DNA from: Zygnema cylindricum
Lineage: Eukaryota; Streptophyta; Zygnematophyceae; Zygnematales; Zygnemataceae
Direction: 5' to 3'
DNA length: 57,077 nt
Assembly (NCBI GenBank): GCA_037447655.1
Contig: JBBHKE010003541.1
Span: 10,001 to 67,077 of the forward strand
The notes beneath the pieces are model-generated. The model saw only the letters and a list, made by a program, of their open reading frames with translations, had not been told where the DNA came from and did not search any database. Position numbers and translations under genes: made by a program. Position 1 is the stretch's first letter, and the number at the start of each line of letters is the position of its first letter. Shown here in pieces: positions 38,462-49,952 of this stretch.

Positions 38462-39521
38462 GGTTATGGGCCCACGCCCATGGCTACCCATATTGGATGA
38501 ATCGTACTTACCCATATTTGATGGAACTGAATATTATTGTTGGAGGAGTATTATGAAGAGCTACTTCAAGTTGAGGGAGCTTATGGATGTGGTGGATGGG
38601 ACATGTGCCGAAACATCGGCTGAATGGGAGGAGAAAAACTTGGAGTGCTTGAGGATTATTAAGCTATCTATGACTAAGGAATTTGTAATGATGTACCTTG
38701 ATGTGAAGAGTGCAGCTGCATTGTGGAAGTGTTTAGAATGCACTTATCAAAAGACTTCTGTGTATCATTGGATGATTAGTGCTACAAAAATATTTGAATA
38801 TAAATATGCTGGAGGTAGCATGTTGAAATATTGCCTTAGTTTGCAAAGATTGTTTGCAGAAAATGATATTGCAGGAGGAAACTTTAAAAATGTTCAAAAG
38901 GTTCTCTTGTTAATGAAACGATTACCTAAAGAATATAGGTGTGCTTTAGATAGATTAAAACAAGTTGATAAAAAGGATTGGAGCTTACCTTTAGCTATCA
39001 GATTTGTTTTAGATGAAGAAGATGATAAAGAGGGTTTAAATAATAGGGGGAATTGTCAGGGTGTGAGATCACAATTTCAGAAAAATAGAAAAATTGGTAA
39101 ATCAGAAAATTGTTTTTATTGTAATGATTTAGGACATACTTTTAGAGTCTGTCCACTTTATAAAAGTGCATGTGTCACAGGAAATTTTCGAAATGGATGG
39201 GATGACAATCGGGTTCTACCCCCTACACGAAGGGCTACACTTACCGTTGATGAATTTGTATACTTGCCGACTGTTATTTTTCTAAATATGGAAAATGAGG
39301 AAGGAAGAGAAACATGTGCTGTCACCGAAAATGGAGTGGAGAAAGAGGTGACAGAAAAGAATTTGGTTTCTGTCAATTTTTCCGATGATAGATTGGTGAG
39401 TGATAAAGATTTACAGAAGGAAGAGGTTAATGTAGTGAGGATAACTGGAGAGAGTGAAGGTCAATTAGAAGTGGAAACTGAAAATAATTTGCATGAGGAG
39501 ATTACTGTACTTAAAGAGTGA
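38436..39521 (+). CDS. Gag of the gag-only element (361 codons, intact)
   Basis: Copia-type Gag (DUF4219/UBN2-like). The ATG lies in the LTR and codons 9-12 (QVMG) overlap the primer-binding site. N-terminal motif YLPIFDGTEYYCWRSIMKSY. The middle matches UBN2 (AALWKCLECTYQKTSVYHW; FEYKYAGGSMLKYCLSLQRL; RLPKEYRCALDRLKQ). The zinc knuckle CFYCNDLGHTFRVC (CX2CX4HX4C, nucleotides about 39111-39152) is complete. The C-terminus is acidic. It is homologous to the frame at 56013. No stops over its whole length, in contrast to the surrounding elements. Confidence 0.88.
   Translation: MAINGYGQQVMGPRPWLPILDESYLPIFDGTEYYCWRSIMKSYFKLRELMDVVDGTCAETSAEWEEKNLECLRIIKLSMTKEFVMMYLDVKSAAALWKCLECTYQKTSVYHWMISATKIFEYKYAGGSMLKYCLSLQRLFAENDIAGGNFKNVQKVLLLMKRLPKEYRCALDRLKQVDKKDWSLPLAIRFVLDEEDDKEGLNNRGNCQGVRSQFQKNRKIGKSENCFYCNDLGHTFRVCPLYKSACVTGNFRNGWDDNRVLPPTRRATLTVDEFVYLPTVIFLNMENEEGRETCAVTENGVEKEVTEKNLVSVNFSDDRLVSDKDLQKEEVNVVRITGESEGQLEVETENNLHEEITVLKE
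38462..38475 (+). promoter_or_regulatory. Primer-binding site, initiator tRNA-Met anticodon-arm type (gag-only element)
   Basis: GGTTATGGGCCCAC immediately after the LTR matches 14 bases of the complement of the initiator tRNA-Met anticodon arm and is in frame within gag. Confidence 0.75.
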
Positions 39522-39711
39522 AAGAGAAAGTGTTCAAAAAATTGAAGTAGGAGAGGAAGTTTATATTATTGGAAAAGAAAACAAAAGTTCAAAAATTGAG
39601 AAAATACAAAAATTTATTAAGAAAACAAAGAAAAGAAATAGAAGTAAAAAGATAAACCGTAGAAGAAAACATGTTCAAAAAATGGTCAAAAGAAAGCATC
39701 GTGGAAAATAA
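39493..39711 (+). CDS. Small Lys/Arg-rich ORF overlapping the end of gag
   Basis: 72 codons in the -1 frame relative to gag, overlapping its last 29 bases. Very basic C-terminal half (KKTKKRNRSKKINRRRKH). It may be a remnant of gag-pol sequence read by frameshift or chance A-rich DNA. No domain recognised. Confidence 0.3.
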   Translation: MRRLLYLKSERESVQKIEVGEEVYIIGKENKSSKIEKIQKFIKKTKKRNRSKKINRRRKHVQKMVKRKHRGK

Positions 39712-39895
39712 TTTTAGGGAAAGTAATTATCTTTTACATTTAATAATTTTTTGACGAATTTCTGATTTAAAACTTTGAATTTTGAAATTGTGTGAGAAGG
39801 AAAGTTTTTACTTTGAAGACCTAGAAAGAGGTAGTGGAAGCAATGGTGTGTTTAGGAAGGAAGGATTTTGGAAGACATGGCAGCAAGCAGTTGGA

Positions 39896-39950
39896 GCAGT
39901 GGCGACGTCAGCGGAAGCAGTGGTGACGTCAGCGGAAGCAGTGGTGATAT
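39896..39950. repeat. 21-bp tandem repeat near the 3' end of the gag-only element
   Basis: GTGGCGACGTCAGCGGAAGCA and variants repeat about 2.5 times, each with a TGACGTCA-like core, shortly before the polypurine tract TTTCGGGGGAG at 40016-40026. Confidence 0.8.
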
Positions 39951-40026
39951 TTGAACGAAAGGTACAGTTTCATTTGACACTCGGCATACTTTATTATGGG
40001 TGCACGAAACTAAAATTTCGGGGGAG

Positions 40027-41188
40027 TGTTGTTTTTGAAATGTTAGTTTCGTACTTACGCCTCATTTTGTGCGCACGCGACGGTTCGTGCGTAGATTATT
40101 ACCGGAAATAATGTGGTGGTACAAATGGAGGTTCGAATGGATTTGTGGATTGGGGGAGTAATTGTACGATTGAAATTAAAGGGATTAATTGAGTGGCTCG
40201 GAATACGTTTACAAATGGACGGCGGATCGGGAAGCGATCCGATGTAAAATTTACGAAATGTTGAATATGTACGCCGCCAGTACGAAGCGTCTTATTTGGA
40301 CAAGTGTACTTTATTTGTGAGAGGCGTATTTATTGCAAAGGACGCAAGTTTGGTACGGTTTAATTTCGGCAAGTGGTACGTGGTACATTTGGAGGGCGGA
40401 CGGCGTCCGCCGATATTTCCAAAGGATTGTATTTTGATAATGTGGTATCAAGTGGACCGTACATATGTGATGTCGATTAATGACGTGGTTTCGTCCTCAA
40501 GTGACTAATCAAGTTGATACTCAGTACGCAGATTTTACGGAAGCGTCAATGTAAATATTTGGTTGAACATTGATGTGTCTTTTTGTGAATTAATTATTAG
40601 TGTAGATTTACTCATTTTGACATACCTTGAAGTATTCGGGTATACCGACATTAATAGAGGTAGCTGGTAGATAGCGTACGGCTGATATGCCTCCGTACAT
40701 TCAGCAGTAAGCTCTTGTATATATTTGTAGGACTTCGTCATTTTAGGACATAGGAACTTTTTGGACCAAAAACTGTTTTATGGTTATTTTTGGTAATTTT
40801 ATCTGAGGATTACTCTCAGATCTGATAGCGGAATTATCTGAAATTCTGCATGTGTGTTCCTATTTATATTTTTAATATTGTCACAGATTTTCAGGTCTAT
40901 TGTGTTCCTGGTCTGTGTTTTACTTCATTGTGAAGTTAGTCTGTCTGATCAAAGTTCTGGCAGACTGCTTTTCTGCAACTTTGACTAGATGATGTGATCA
41001 ATCTGTTTATTATTTTTATCTGAAACTTTGTGAGGTCATTTAATATCCTAGATAATATCTGTAAATAGAGTTTCAGCTTGTTTTGTTAATTCTGTTGAAT
41101 TCTGTGTGTATCCAAAGTAGGCTGTTTTTAGGGTAGTCTGTGGTGCTTCCTAGGGTGAATCCATGGCTAGAAATGGTTATGGACAACA
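40027..41188 (+). repeat. 3' LTR of the gag-only element (1162 bp)
   Basis: Pairs with 37316-38461. Begins TGTTGTTTTTG after CGGGGGAG and ends GGACAACA. Confidence 0.92.
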
Positions 41189-42690
41189 AAGACAACCTTC
41201 TTATATGGTGATTTAGACGAAGTCATTTAAGTGAAACAACTTGAGATGGTTTAGGAAGTAGGAAAGGTAAACCTTGTATATAAACTTCTAAAATCGTTGT
41301 ATGGCCTAAAACAAACACATAGTCAGTGGAACCAAAAGTAAGATGAGTTTCGTACAAGTTTAGGGTTCACTAGAATTACTTCTAATCATTCATTATATGT
41401 GATGTGTGGTGACAGCCTTGATGAGGTGATATTTATTGTTGTGTATGTTGATGATTTTCTACTAATTAGTAGGAACAAAGAAGCAGTCGCTAGAGTAAAA
41501 CAAAGTCTTAATTCATAAATTGAAATGAAAGATTTGGGTTACGCAATGTTCATCCTTTTAGCTCAAGTTGAAAGAGATACAGAAAAAATAATAATCTAGC
41601 TAACTCAACGAAGGTATAGAAAACATGTTGGAAATATTTGGCCTGGGAGATGCCAAAGTTTTTGCAACTTCTATGGAGTATATGCAGAAACTTGAAGGGA
41701 AGGAGCACGATTTTGGAGTCTTGATGGAAAGGGAACTAGGGGCAAAAGATTAAGATTTTACGCCTCAAGTCCTCTATCAACAATTAGTCGGAAGTCTGAT
41801 TTATTTTATAAATTATAGTAGACCAGATATAACAACGGTTGTTGGTGGATTGAGCAAAAGTTTGCAAAATCCACGTAGGAAAAATAGGGAGGCAATAAAG
41901 AAGTTCGTTAGATATGTTGTGCGTACTTGGAATCTTTAGCTTACTTTGGGAAAGGACAAGGCTGAAAAATGTACTTGGAGTGATGCTAGCTACAGTGATG
42001 TGCCTAGCAGGAGGTCTACAACTTGGTATCTCATTCAGATTGGAAGTGGAACTTGGAGTTCGTGTAGTAAACTCAAAAATTCTAATGCTCAATCCACAAT
42101 GGAAGCTGAGTATATGGCTACAACTGTAGCTTTAAAGGAGCTACTTTGGATTGAGGAATTCCTTCAAGAGTCAACAAGGAACACAAATCATGTGGTGCAA
42201 CAACCAAGCAACCATTTTTGTGGCTACAAAGCCAATCCACCACTTTAAGAGTTAGCACATAGACATCCGCCTACATTTGGTATGGGAGAAGGTTTTTGCA
42301 AAGGTTATCAAACTCTGCTTACCGGATGAGAAAATGATTGCAGACGTGTTGATAAAATCCCTGGGTGTTGATAAAACCGTTTGCAGCTCCTAAGTTTGGA
42401 ATATTGCAGGAAAGCATATAGTCTAAGTGAGTAAGTATTTTAAATCTTAAAGGGAGTATTGGAAAATAAACATTAGTAAGTCTTACAATTTGCAGCCCAA
42501 GACTTAGAATATTTTTGTATCAAAATTGATCAATACTAACCAGATTTAGTGTGAAATGTTTGAAGTATCTATTTGAATCTTTTCCACAAGAGGTAGATAC
42601 AAATAACTGCCAATGAATATAGACGTGAAACTCCTCTCGGAAAATCCGGGTGTAGATATTATGACAGGACAATTATGGTCCTAACATTGA

Positions 42691-44301
42691 TGTCATGCCG
42701 CATTCTGTCGGGACATGTATTTTTTTTATTTGTAGGAATATTACGGGTTGAGGCTACACTAATTCCGGTTGTGTTAATATCATGCTTGAATGCAGGATTT
42801 ACACAACATGTATTTTTTTTATTTGTAGGAATATTACGGGTTGAGGCTACACTAATTCCGGTTGTGTTAATATCATGCTTGAATGCAGGATTTATTGTGA
42901 TTTATTGTGTACTTACTTCGAAGAGACGCCGGGAATTCCGCTGGTGACACGGAGATACATATTTGCGTGCTCGATTTGAACATGCACGATTCAAATGGCG
43001 TACGCGAAAATCGTTTGGAGGTCGTACGAAACAAGTTGAACGAACCCCCACGATATTACATTTGTACTTTTATTTGTTGGCGCTTCGATTTTTGGTTCAC
43101 ATTGAAGTCGTGAACCCATGTAGGTTCACGCATACATGTAGTTAGGAAGGGTTTTAATCCGCGGATTGTGAATTTTGTAACGTAGGCATATGGTCCTGGT
43201 CGCTTATTGGCCAGAACCCAAACTAGTCACAAATTGTACAGTGAAATACTCTCACATGATTGGTTAGTTAGCAAATGTCAGAAAGTAGTACTTTGGTTAT
43301 TTCGTTAGTAATTAGACGATTGCGTTAGATTCGTACTCTCATAATTTGAGAGTACAGGAATTGGTCGAAAAGGATTTAGATTTTTTTGTCTTTTTCCCTT
43401 GTCTTTTTCCTTAGTCAAATTGTCAGTTTTTTCCTTCAAGGCTTTTTCTGCCTTAGGTTTTTTGAGAGCTTAGCTTTTCTCTTTCCTTATTAAACTTTCA
43501 GTGTAAGACCTACAATTTAATTCACTGGGTTTCGGCCGAAGTCCGCACGGTTTCCCTTCAACAACCTCTTTTAGTGTGGATTCTGTCTGCTTTCTCAAGC
43601 TGTTTCTAAACCTTTGTGGATGCCTTTAATGAATTAGTGTTTAACTTTTCTTGTCTGATTTTCGTTGCCTTGGTTGGAGTTTGCTGGTGGTTTGTTAGAA
43701 TCCGGTTATCTCGGATTCTCTATAGCTTTCAACCGCTGGCTTTCTATTATCATTTTTTTGCAATTAGTTACTAGTGTGTATAAATCTTGTTTTCTCGGAT
43801 TTTGTGCAGATTTTTAACGTTGCTTACTTGTATTTTTTTGTTGCTATTTTTACTTCTTTGTTAGAATTCGGTAATCTCGGATTCTTTACGTATTTTCAGT
43901 GCTTGTTTTCTTGTTGTAATTTTCTGCAATCAGCGTGCCAAGATCCGGTTATCTCGGATTCACTGCAGATTTTTATTGTTGTTTTCTTGCATTTTTCTGG
44001 TTTTGTTTTCTTTATTTAAAATCCTAGACCTAACTCCTGTAAGGAATACGCCCAGACCGTGGAGCCTAGTGGCTACCCATCGGCTTAGTAATAAATGGAT
44101 CTCTCTCTCGGCTTCCCACTCACCTTTCACCTCTTATCCTTTCCACCTGTTATCTCATTTTTACATTTTCATATTCATTTCAGCTTTGTATTATTATTCT
44201 TTTTGCTTTAGGATGTGCTTTGTTGTTGCCTATTCCACGTTTTCTACTCGCCAGCTGGTTAGGTTGCATGTTTCTTGGTTTGATTAGACACATGCACGAC
44301 A
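42691..44301 (+). repeat. 5' LTR of the gag-protease element (1611 bp)
   Basis: Similar to 49953-51346 along its length, with an internal duplication of about 90 bases at 42704-42890 (TGTATTTTTTTTATTTGTAG unit twice). It holds about 190 bases (about 43906-44098) missing from the right LTR. TGG follows immediately at 44302, a possible primer-site start. Confidence 0.85.
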
Positions 44302-47230
44302 TGGTGTAAAGGTGCATAGAGAGAAAGGATATTTTGAGAGCTTCTATCTTTATGTTTGTGATGTTTATCTCAGAACAATATTAACTTGAGGCCACGAGCT
44401 AGAGTGAAAGTCTTAGGTTAGAAAGTGTACTATTTATATTCGCCATAGGACTATTGTTATATATTATTTCGTGTGGCACGTGGTATGTTAAGGTTAGCAT
44501 TCGTACAATAGCCTTAGCAATCGCTTTGGTTGTACACTTGCCACTAGGCAATAATACAAAAGGTTACTCAACAACGACAAAACCCGATACATTACTCGAT
44601 CACCACCGATGTCGATTTGACTTTTGTTTCAGCCATATTTTCACGCGTGCAAATCGCTTTGTGCGTCGTTCTCTAATAATTTAACCGAGGTGTTACCACA
44701 TCTCCTTTCAACAAATTCTTGGGCCCAAAAGCTTCACGTTAATCACCATAATTACCTTCGATATAATCCATACCGTTTTGCATACCACGAACACTCTTAC
44801 TTAGGGTACGACCCCATGTGATTATAGGTTAACGAACTTACTTTGTATTCCAGCGAAGATTCTCCGTACGCAATTTTCAAGTGTCCCAATGCGTAACGAC
44901 GGAATTGCTACTTAAAGTTGTGATGATTTTAAATGTCAACAATGCCCGTGACCGCTCTCAACGTTTACATTTTGTCTTGACGCACCATATTTTTTGAAGC
45001 CTTTTGGTATGTCGCAAGGCATCGTATTTCTTGAAACTTTTTGGTACGTCGCATGTCTTTGCATGACATGGTAGATGTATAGCCTTGCGACCTATATTGT
45101 TCATGGATGAACAAGATGCTTTTGCGTTTGCCCTGTCCAGTCGCCACGAATGGACATAGAATTCTTGAGGAACCTGTAAAATACAAAACATTTTTTTTTT
45201 TGGAGTATGATTTTTGTTTAAGTAACAAGCTAAAAGCGAATATGAAGACGTTGTGCCACGTGTCACACGCTTTTGAAAACTTTTTTGCAGGATGGGGACT
45301 ACCAAAGAAGAAAACCACTCTTTGTCTCCGGTTTGTACGGACTATTTTATGAACAGGGGTCGTAGATGGGTCTCGAGCAACAAATGCCATTTCACAAATG
45401 CGAAGGTTTCTCTCTCTCTCTCCCTCTCCCACTACCGCGTCTATCTCATAATTCTTGAAACAAAACACGACAATAATGATATCAAATGGAAAATATATAA
45501 AACATATTGTTATTGGTTATCTTTAGGCGTATTTTGATGGCAAGTAGAGTGAGAAAAGACAAAAAAACAAAATCGAGAAACCATGGCGAAAAGTTATGGA
45601 ATTAGTGACGCCGACGCTATCACAAGTAGCATGATGTCAAAATGTCACAAATCCTAGACATCTACAGTGTCACAAGAAATTAAACGTCTACATCCATCGC
45701 TATTTTGTTAACGTCATGAATTGTAGCAGTTTTTATAGTTGTCTACAACCGTCACAAATTACACTCATGTCTACTTCCGTCACGAGTTAAAGTAAAGGTT
45801 TCGTTGCAGAATGTCAAAAACAAAGGATCTTAGCTAAAAACTAAAGTAGCAGGACTAAGTTTGGGTTACATGGAAACCTGTCGTTAAGTAATGATTTCAT
45901 TTTTACACATTAGGACACTTTAAAACAATGTATGGAGAATCTTCGGTATAATACAAAGTAAGTTGAAAACATGGGGACACACCCTTAAAAGTTCAATTAT
46001 GTAATGTATATACTTATGAATACAAGTTGTCGGCTTGTCGGCGTAGCTTAGCATAGCGTGTCTCTTCATGCACCGCCAATAAAGGGTTGTCCACATGTAA
46101 TCGGTACTTTGATAAAGTATTTTGGACTGTAGGGAAGATTCTGCGTACTACACCGCCAATCGCTATTAGCGTAGTGTACCTGCGGAATTAGGGTTTTCTG
46201 CCGAATTAGGGTTTTCTGCCGAATTAGGGTTTTCTGCCGATTTAGGGTTTCCTGCAGAATCAGGGTTGATTCAAGCCTAAGGTTGGCCCAAAACATAGGG
46301 TTTGGGCAGCTCATTTTCCCTAAACCTATCTCACTTCCAAGTTTATTTTCCTTTCGTTTTTTTGTTCCCGTATTTTTCTTTCCCTCTTTCCTGGGGTGTG
46401 GACATTCAGTAGGTGGAGTCCTACACGCACCTGAGGACATTCGGAGAAGACTCCTTTTGGAGGAAACTTTGGGAGCGGATTGTGGAGCGGATTCACACTT
46501 TGGCGCTCGGCAAAGCCCCAGCTGCGGCTCACCTTTGATAATCACCAGATTATTAAAGGTGTTCTGTAAGTATTACGATGCCCTGTGGGCGCAGGAGCGT
46601 GTTAAGATAGTTGGTTGACCGTTTAGAGGGTTCGTGCGTGGATTGGGTTTCATTGGACCCAATTGTATTGAGCACTTGCTTTTCCGAGCATTCTTTGTTT
46701 GTAATCTGGCCGTGAGTGGCCTTCCGTTTTCGTGATTGCATGGAGTGGATTTTACAGCTTAGATATGGCCGTTGGTGGCCTTGGATAGTTGTCTCTCTGT
46801 TTGTGTTGCTATAGATCTGCACCTGTGGGTGCTTAGATATCAATTTTTCTGCCTTTATAGATTTGGCCCTCCGGCCTTGCCCACTTGTTTGCAGGGTAGA
46901 AGGTTTCGGTAACACGACTTTTTGGAAGATCTAGTCATCGTTGCCTTGATAAAGACTTATTGGTTTGATTGTTGTGTGTGGCTGGGTTACTCACTTGTTG
47001 CATTTCGTATAGATCGTGTTCATTATCTCGTCGTTGTTTTTCCTCTTCGTTTTATGCCCACCGATTAGAACAATTTTAATTTCCGTTCCGGGTCTACTCG
47101 TAGTGATGTAGCTTTTCGCCCATCACCTGTAGACCAAATCGATCTTCCAAGTATATCTAATTTTCCTATAACTTCGGTTCCGATTTCGAGAACATCCTCT
47201 GTCCGTTCCGGACTCACGTCAGTCTCTTCT
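44302..47230 (+). other. Long non-coding leader of the gag-protease element
   Basis: About 2.9 kb between the LTR and the first Gag codons. No recognised domain on either strand. The minus-strand frame at 44965-45468 (167 codons) is basic and unrecognised. It includes a MITE-like motif (CTACACCGCCAATCGCTATT at 46151) and a short repeat at 46190. It may hold an old insertion. Confidence 0.5.
46187..46268. repeat. 19-20 bp tandem repeat with a telomere-like core
   Basis: Five consecutive copies of GAATTAGGGTTTTCTGCC, decaying to GATTTAGGGTTTCCTGC and GAATCAGGGTT. Confidence 0.9.
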
Positions 47231-48666
47231 TTGGCCTCCGTCTCCTCTACGCTATCTGTAGAGGAAGCCAAAGACGAGAGCCTCGAGGGATTCGACTCAG
47301 GTTCCCTCTCCTTTTGGTCTTCTCCTGGTCTAATTTTTGTCCCACCTCCATACACACCGGTCAGTGACATGGCTTCCTCCTCGGAGGGCCCCATGAGCAA
47401 AATGCAATTATGCTTTTCAGGGATGAAGGATACAATGTCTTTATCTCATTTCCGCATGTTGTATGATACCGAAATGCGCGATTTGGCATTTCGCTATCAA
47501 GATCGATTTGATCTTCGTGTAGCATTCTCTCTCCTTGGTCGGTACCTTAGAGGTTCGGCTCTCACCCTATATTCCCGCAAGTATAATAGTATACTCACGA
47601 TGACAGAATTTTCCCCTCCTTTCGCTGGCACACCAGAGGTCATAGGACAAGTGGATATCCCGTTTGAAGCCGCTTTTCCCGAGGTCCTAGATGCCCAAGG
47701 TAATGTCCTAGTTCCCGCTGTCCCGGAAATTCCTCGGCAATATGTTGTGGCTGCACGTGCTGCTGTCCCAGCACGATTAGGGATGACGATTCCGTTGCAA
47801 GATCCTCTTTCGGACATGTTTGATCTCCTAGAAGAGGAGTATCGAATGCAAAATCCAGATCAAGTGAAGGAACTGATGAACTTCGAACGTAAACCGGGTG
47901 AAACCGCCCCCGCTCTACGTGCCCGTATGGAGACGTTACGGGAAGCCTTACCGGACTTAATGTCCGATGCGGAAGCTGTCCAAAAATTTGTTGGACAGTT
48001 TCCTGATCACTCAAAACGATTTATCCAAAGTCATCTTACGCAGACATACGGCTTGAAATTTACCTTTGATCAGGCCGCCAATATGCGGTTGAATATGAGA
48101 TGCAGTCGTGTTGGTGGGAAGCTCATGATCGATCGGAAGTTGCTTTCCCACTTCCCCCACGAAGCAACCCATGGCCGAACAATAGGCCTGCGAAAGTGCC
48201 TGCCATGGGAGCTCCACCATTTAACCCTGGAAATAGATTATGTTTTCATTGCAGGGAAACAGGGCATGAGGCTCGCATGTGTCCAAATAAGACGGCCACA
48301 TGCACTCACTGTCAGCAGATAGGACATTATGCACATCGATGCCATATTAAAAATCCAGAGTTCTCATATCAGAATCAAATCAAGAATGGGGGTATTCTCG
48401 CCTGTTCCGCCAAGTTGGTCGCTCCTCCTAAGGAGACCGAGAAAAAATCTCCTCCTCCCAGAATTTCTCGTAGAGAGAGAGAAAAGTTAGAGCTGCAAGC
48501 TACTATGGCGCCTATAATGAAGGAACAGTTTGCAGCCTTCATGGCGGAAATGAAGCCGCAGTTTACAGGAATGGCCCGAACAGTCGTTCATATGCCGACA
48601 CTGTCCGATCGAACCCTTCGAGATTCTACCGTCCAACAACGAGCAACCACGTTTGACCAAGGCTGA
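47231..48666 (+). pseudogene. Gypsy-like Gag with two zinc knuckles, one frameshift
   Basis: The frame from 47231 has a Ser-rich start (in-frame ATG at 47370, MASSSEGPMSKMQLCFSG) and capsid features: FRMLYDTEMRDLAFRYQDRF, LLGRYLRGSALTLYSRKYNS, FDLLEEEYRMQ, VQKFVGQFPDHSKRFIQSHL. Near 48095-48110 the sense moves to another frame, with FNPGNRLCFHCRETGHEARM (first CCHC knuckle) and CTHCQQIGHYAHRC (second), then a basic/coiled tail to 48666. Together about 475 codons. Only one shift is visible, so it is younger or better kept than the Copia-2 host. Confidence 0.78.
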
Positions 48667-48719
48667 ACAGATCATAATCGAGTTGGAAAAGTAACAAATT
48701 CTCGAATTCCACTATCTTT

Positions 48720-49727
48720 CGAGAAAGAAACTCTCTCCCCTCTTCCGAAAACGGCTTCGGCTATTGTAGCGAAAGCACTTACAATCTTGGATAGTACAAT
48801 CCAAGATGCACATCGCGTCAAGGAACGGTTGAGCATCCTATCTTCTATGATCAAGGACGTGCCTAAAGTCTCTCTTACTTTGGGTGAGGTAACTACAACC
48901 GCTTTTTTACGCGCCTTGCAGCTGAATCGCAATCTGAAACAGTCCGGCCAATTTCGGCGGACGAACGTCGTACATTGGATCCCCACATCATTTTTCTTGA
49001 TAAAAACCGACACTCATTCACAGTCAATGGTGTTGCACCTTCCCTCCCTCTCATGGACACCGAAGCAAAACCTGTGATCTTAGGATCCGGATTTGCGTTG
49101 AAGCTTGGCCTCACGGCAGACAAGCTGCAACCCACAACCACACAGTTACTAACTTCAGCAGGTACCACAGAGCCGGTCCTTGGAATCACCAAAGACCCCT
49201 CCGTGTTTTGGTTTCAAACAGAAACCGAAACTGAATTTTCTGAAATTTCTTCACGTGCGCTCGTTACTAAGTGTAGCGATTACGAATGTTTGGTTGGCCA
49301 GGACGTTATATTTCGGGTTGGTGGCGGTGTAGATATGCATGACCAGACATTCTCTTACAGACCCAATCACTTTCCTGAGCGGAAGATTTGCCTTCCACTT
49401 ATTTCGGCACGGAAGCCCCTACCTACCATGGCTCATTCAGCGACAACACTTCCTACTTATGCTGGTATCGACACATTAGATACTGACATCTCTCCATGTA
49501 TCTCTCTATGTATTCTCCCGATCAACAAAAACACTTCTAATGGGACTTTGAGTTCTCAGGGTGCAGATTACATGCCTATTAGGAAGCATGCCAAGCTTGG
49601 TGCTTTGCGTTATTTGCAGGATTTTTCACTGGATTTGGATTCCACGAGGATCCTCACTACTGAGGAGACTCTGGATGCGCGTCTTCGCTGTCTTCCGATT
49701 TTTTCTACCAGCTCCACCGCAGGCTAA
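48720..49727 (+). pseudogene. Protease-like domain of the gag-protease element
   Basis: Continues in the frame seen from 48975: FTVNGVAPSLPLMDTEAKPV followed by ILGSGFALKLGL resembles the retropepsin active site, with DTE in place of the expected DTG/DSG. A later LVGQDVIFRVGGGVDM segment matches the protease end. Downstream only a polar linker remains, with no RT. It ends at a TAA (49725-49727) a few bases before the purine tract GGAGCTGGAGGGGGGAA. Confidence 0.6.
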
Positions 49728-49741
49728 GGAGCTGGAGGGGG

Positions 49742-49950
49742 GAATAAATGGATCTCTCTCTCGGCTTCCCACTCACCTTTCACCTTTTATCGCTTCTACC
49801 TGTTATTTTTTTTTCATACTGTCATATTCATTTGTGCTTTGTATTATAATTCTTTTTGCTTGAGGATTTTCTATGCTCGTTTGTTCCACCTTTTATGTAC
49901 AGCTGGTTGGGTTGCATGTTTTTTTGGTTCCATTAGACACATGCACGACA
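49742..49950 (+). repeat. Partial LTR 3' end abutting the full right LTR
   Basis: AATAAATGGATCTCTCTCTC to GCACGACA repeats the last ~210 bases of the LTR (44088-44301, 51143-51346). It directly follows the polypurine tract and is joined to the next LTR by only GC, giving the palindrome GACAGCTGTC. Confidence 0.85.
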
Positions 49951-49952
49951 GC

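Larger units (their letters stand above)
37316..41188 (+). mobile_element. Non-autonomous gag-only LTR element (TR-GAG type, Copia-related)
   Basis: LTRs 37316-38461 and 40027-41188 begin TGTTG and end CAACA and are nearly identical by eye. The main difference is an inserted TCTGATAGCGGAATTA-like stretch in the right copy near 40822-40840. The flanking duplication is AAGAG/AAGAC (37311-37315 and 41189-41193, one mismatch), inside the RT codons of the host Copia. The internal 1.56 kb codes Gag only; protease, integrase and RT are absent. Structure and intact gag suggest recent mobilisation in trans by a Copia partner. Confidence 0.88.
35734..42440 (+). mobile_element. Ty1/Copia element 2, strongly decayed, split by a gag-only LTR element
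   Basis: The left part 35734-37310 holds Gag-pre-integrase (HKRLGH; GCATGKIHKLSF), integrase pieces (YFLKGK; SHNGG; LEQNGV; VFGSQL) and the RT start (KWVFKLKLN, YKARLVAKGY, IHQMDVK). The right part 41194-42240 continues RT (SLYGLKQTHSQW, VYVDDFLLISRN) and RNase H (QLVGSLIYFINYSRPD, WSDASYSDVPSRR, STMEAEYMATT). Stops are frequent throughout. Gag and protease are not found. AAAGGGAG at 42449 may be the polypurine tract of a lost 3' LTR (TATTGGAAAATAAACATTAG). Confidence 0.82.

Noticed and set aside
44965-45468. 167-codon minus-strand frame as a host gene
   Set aside because: No recognised motif, no splice or homologous support, and it lies in a retroelement leader.
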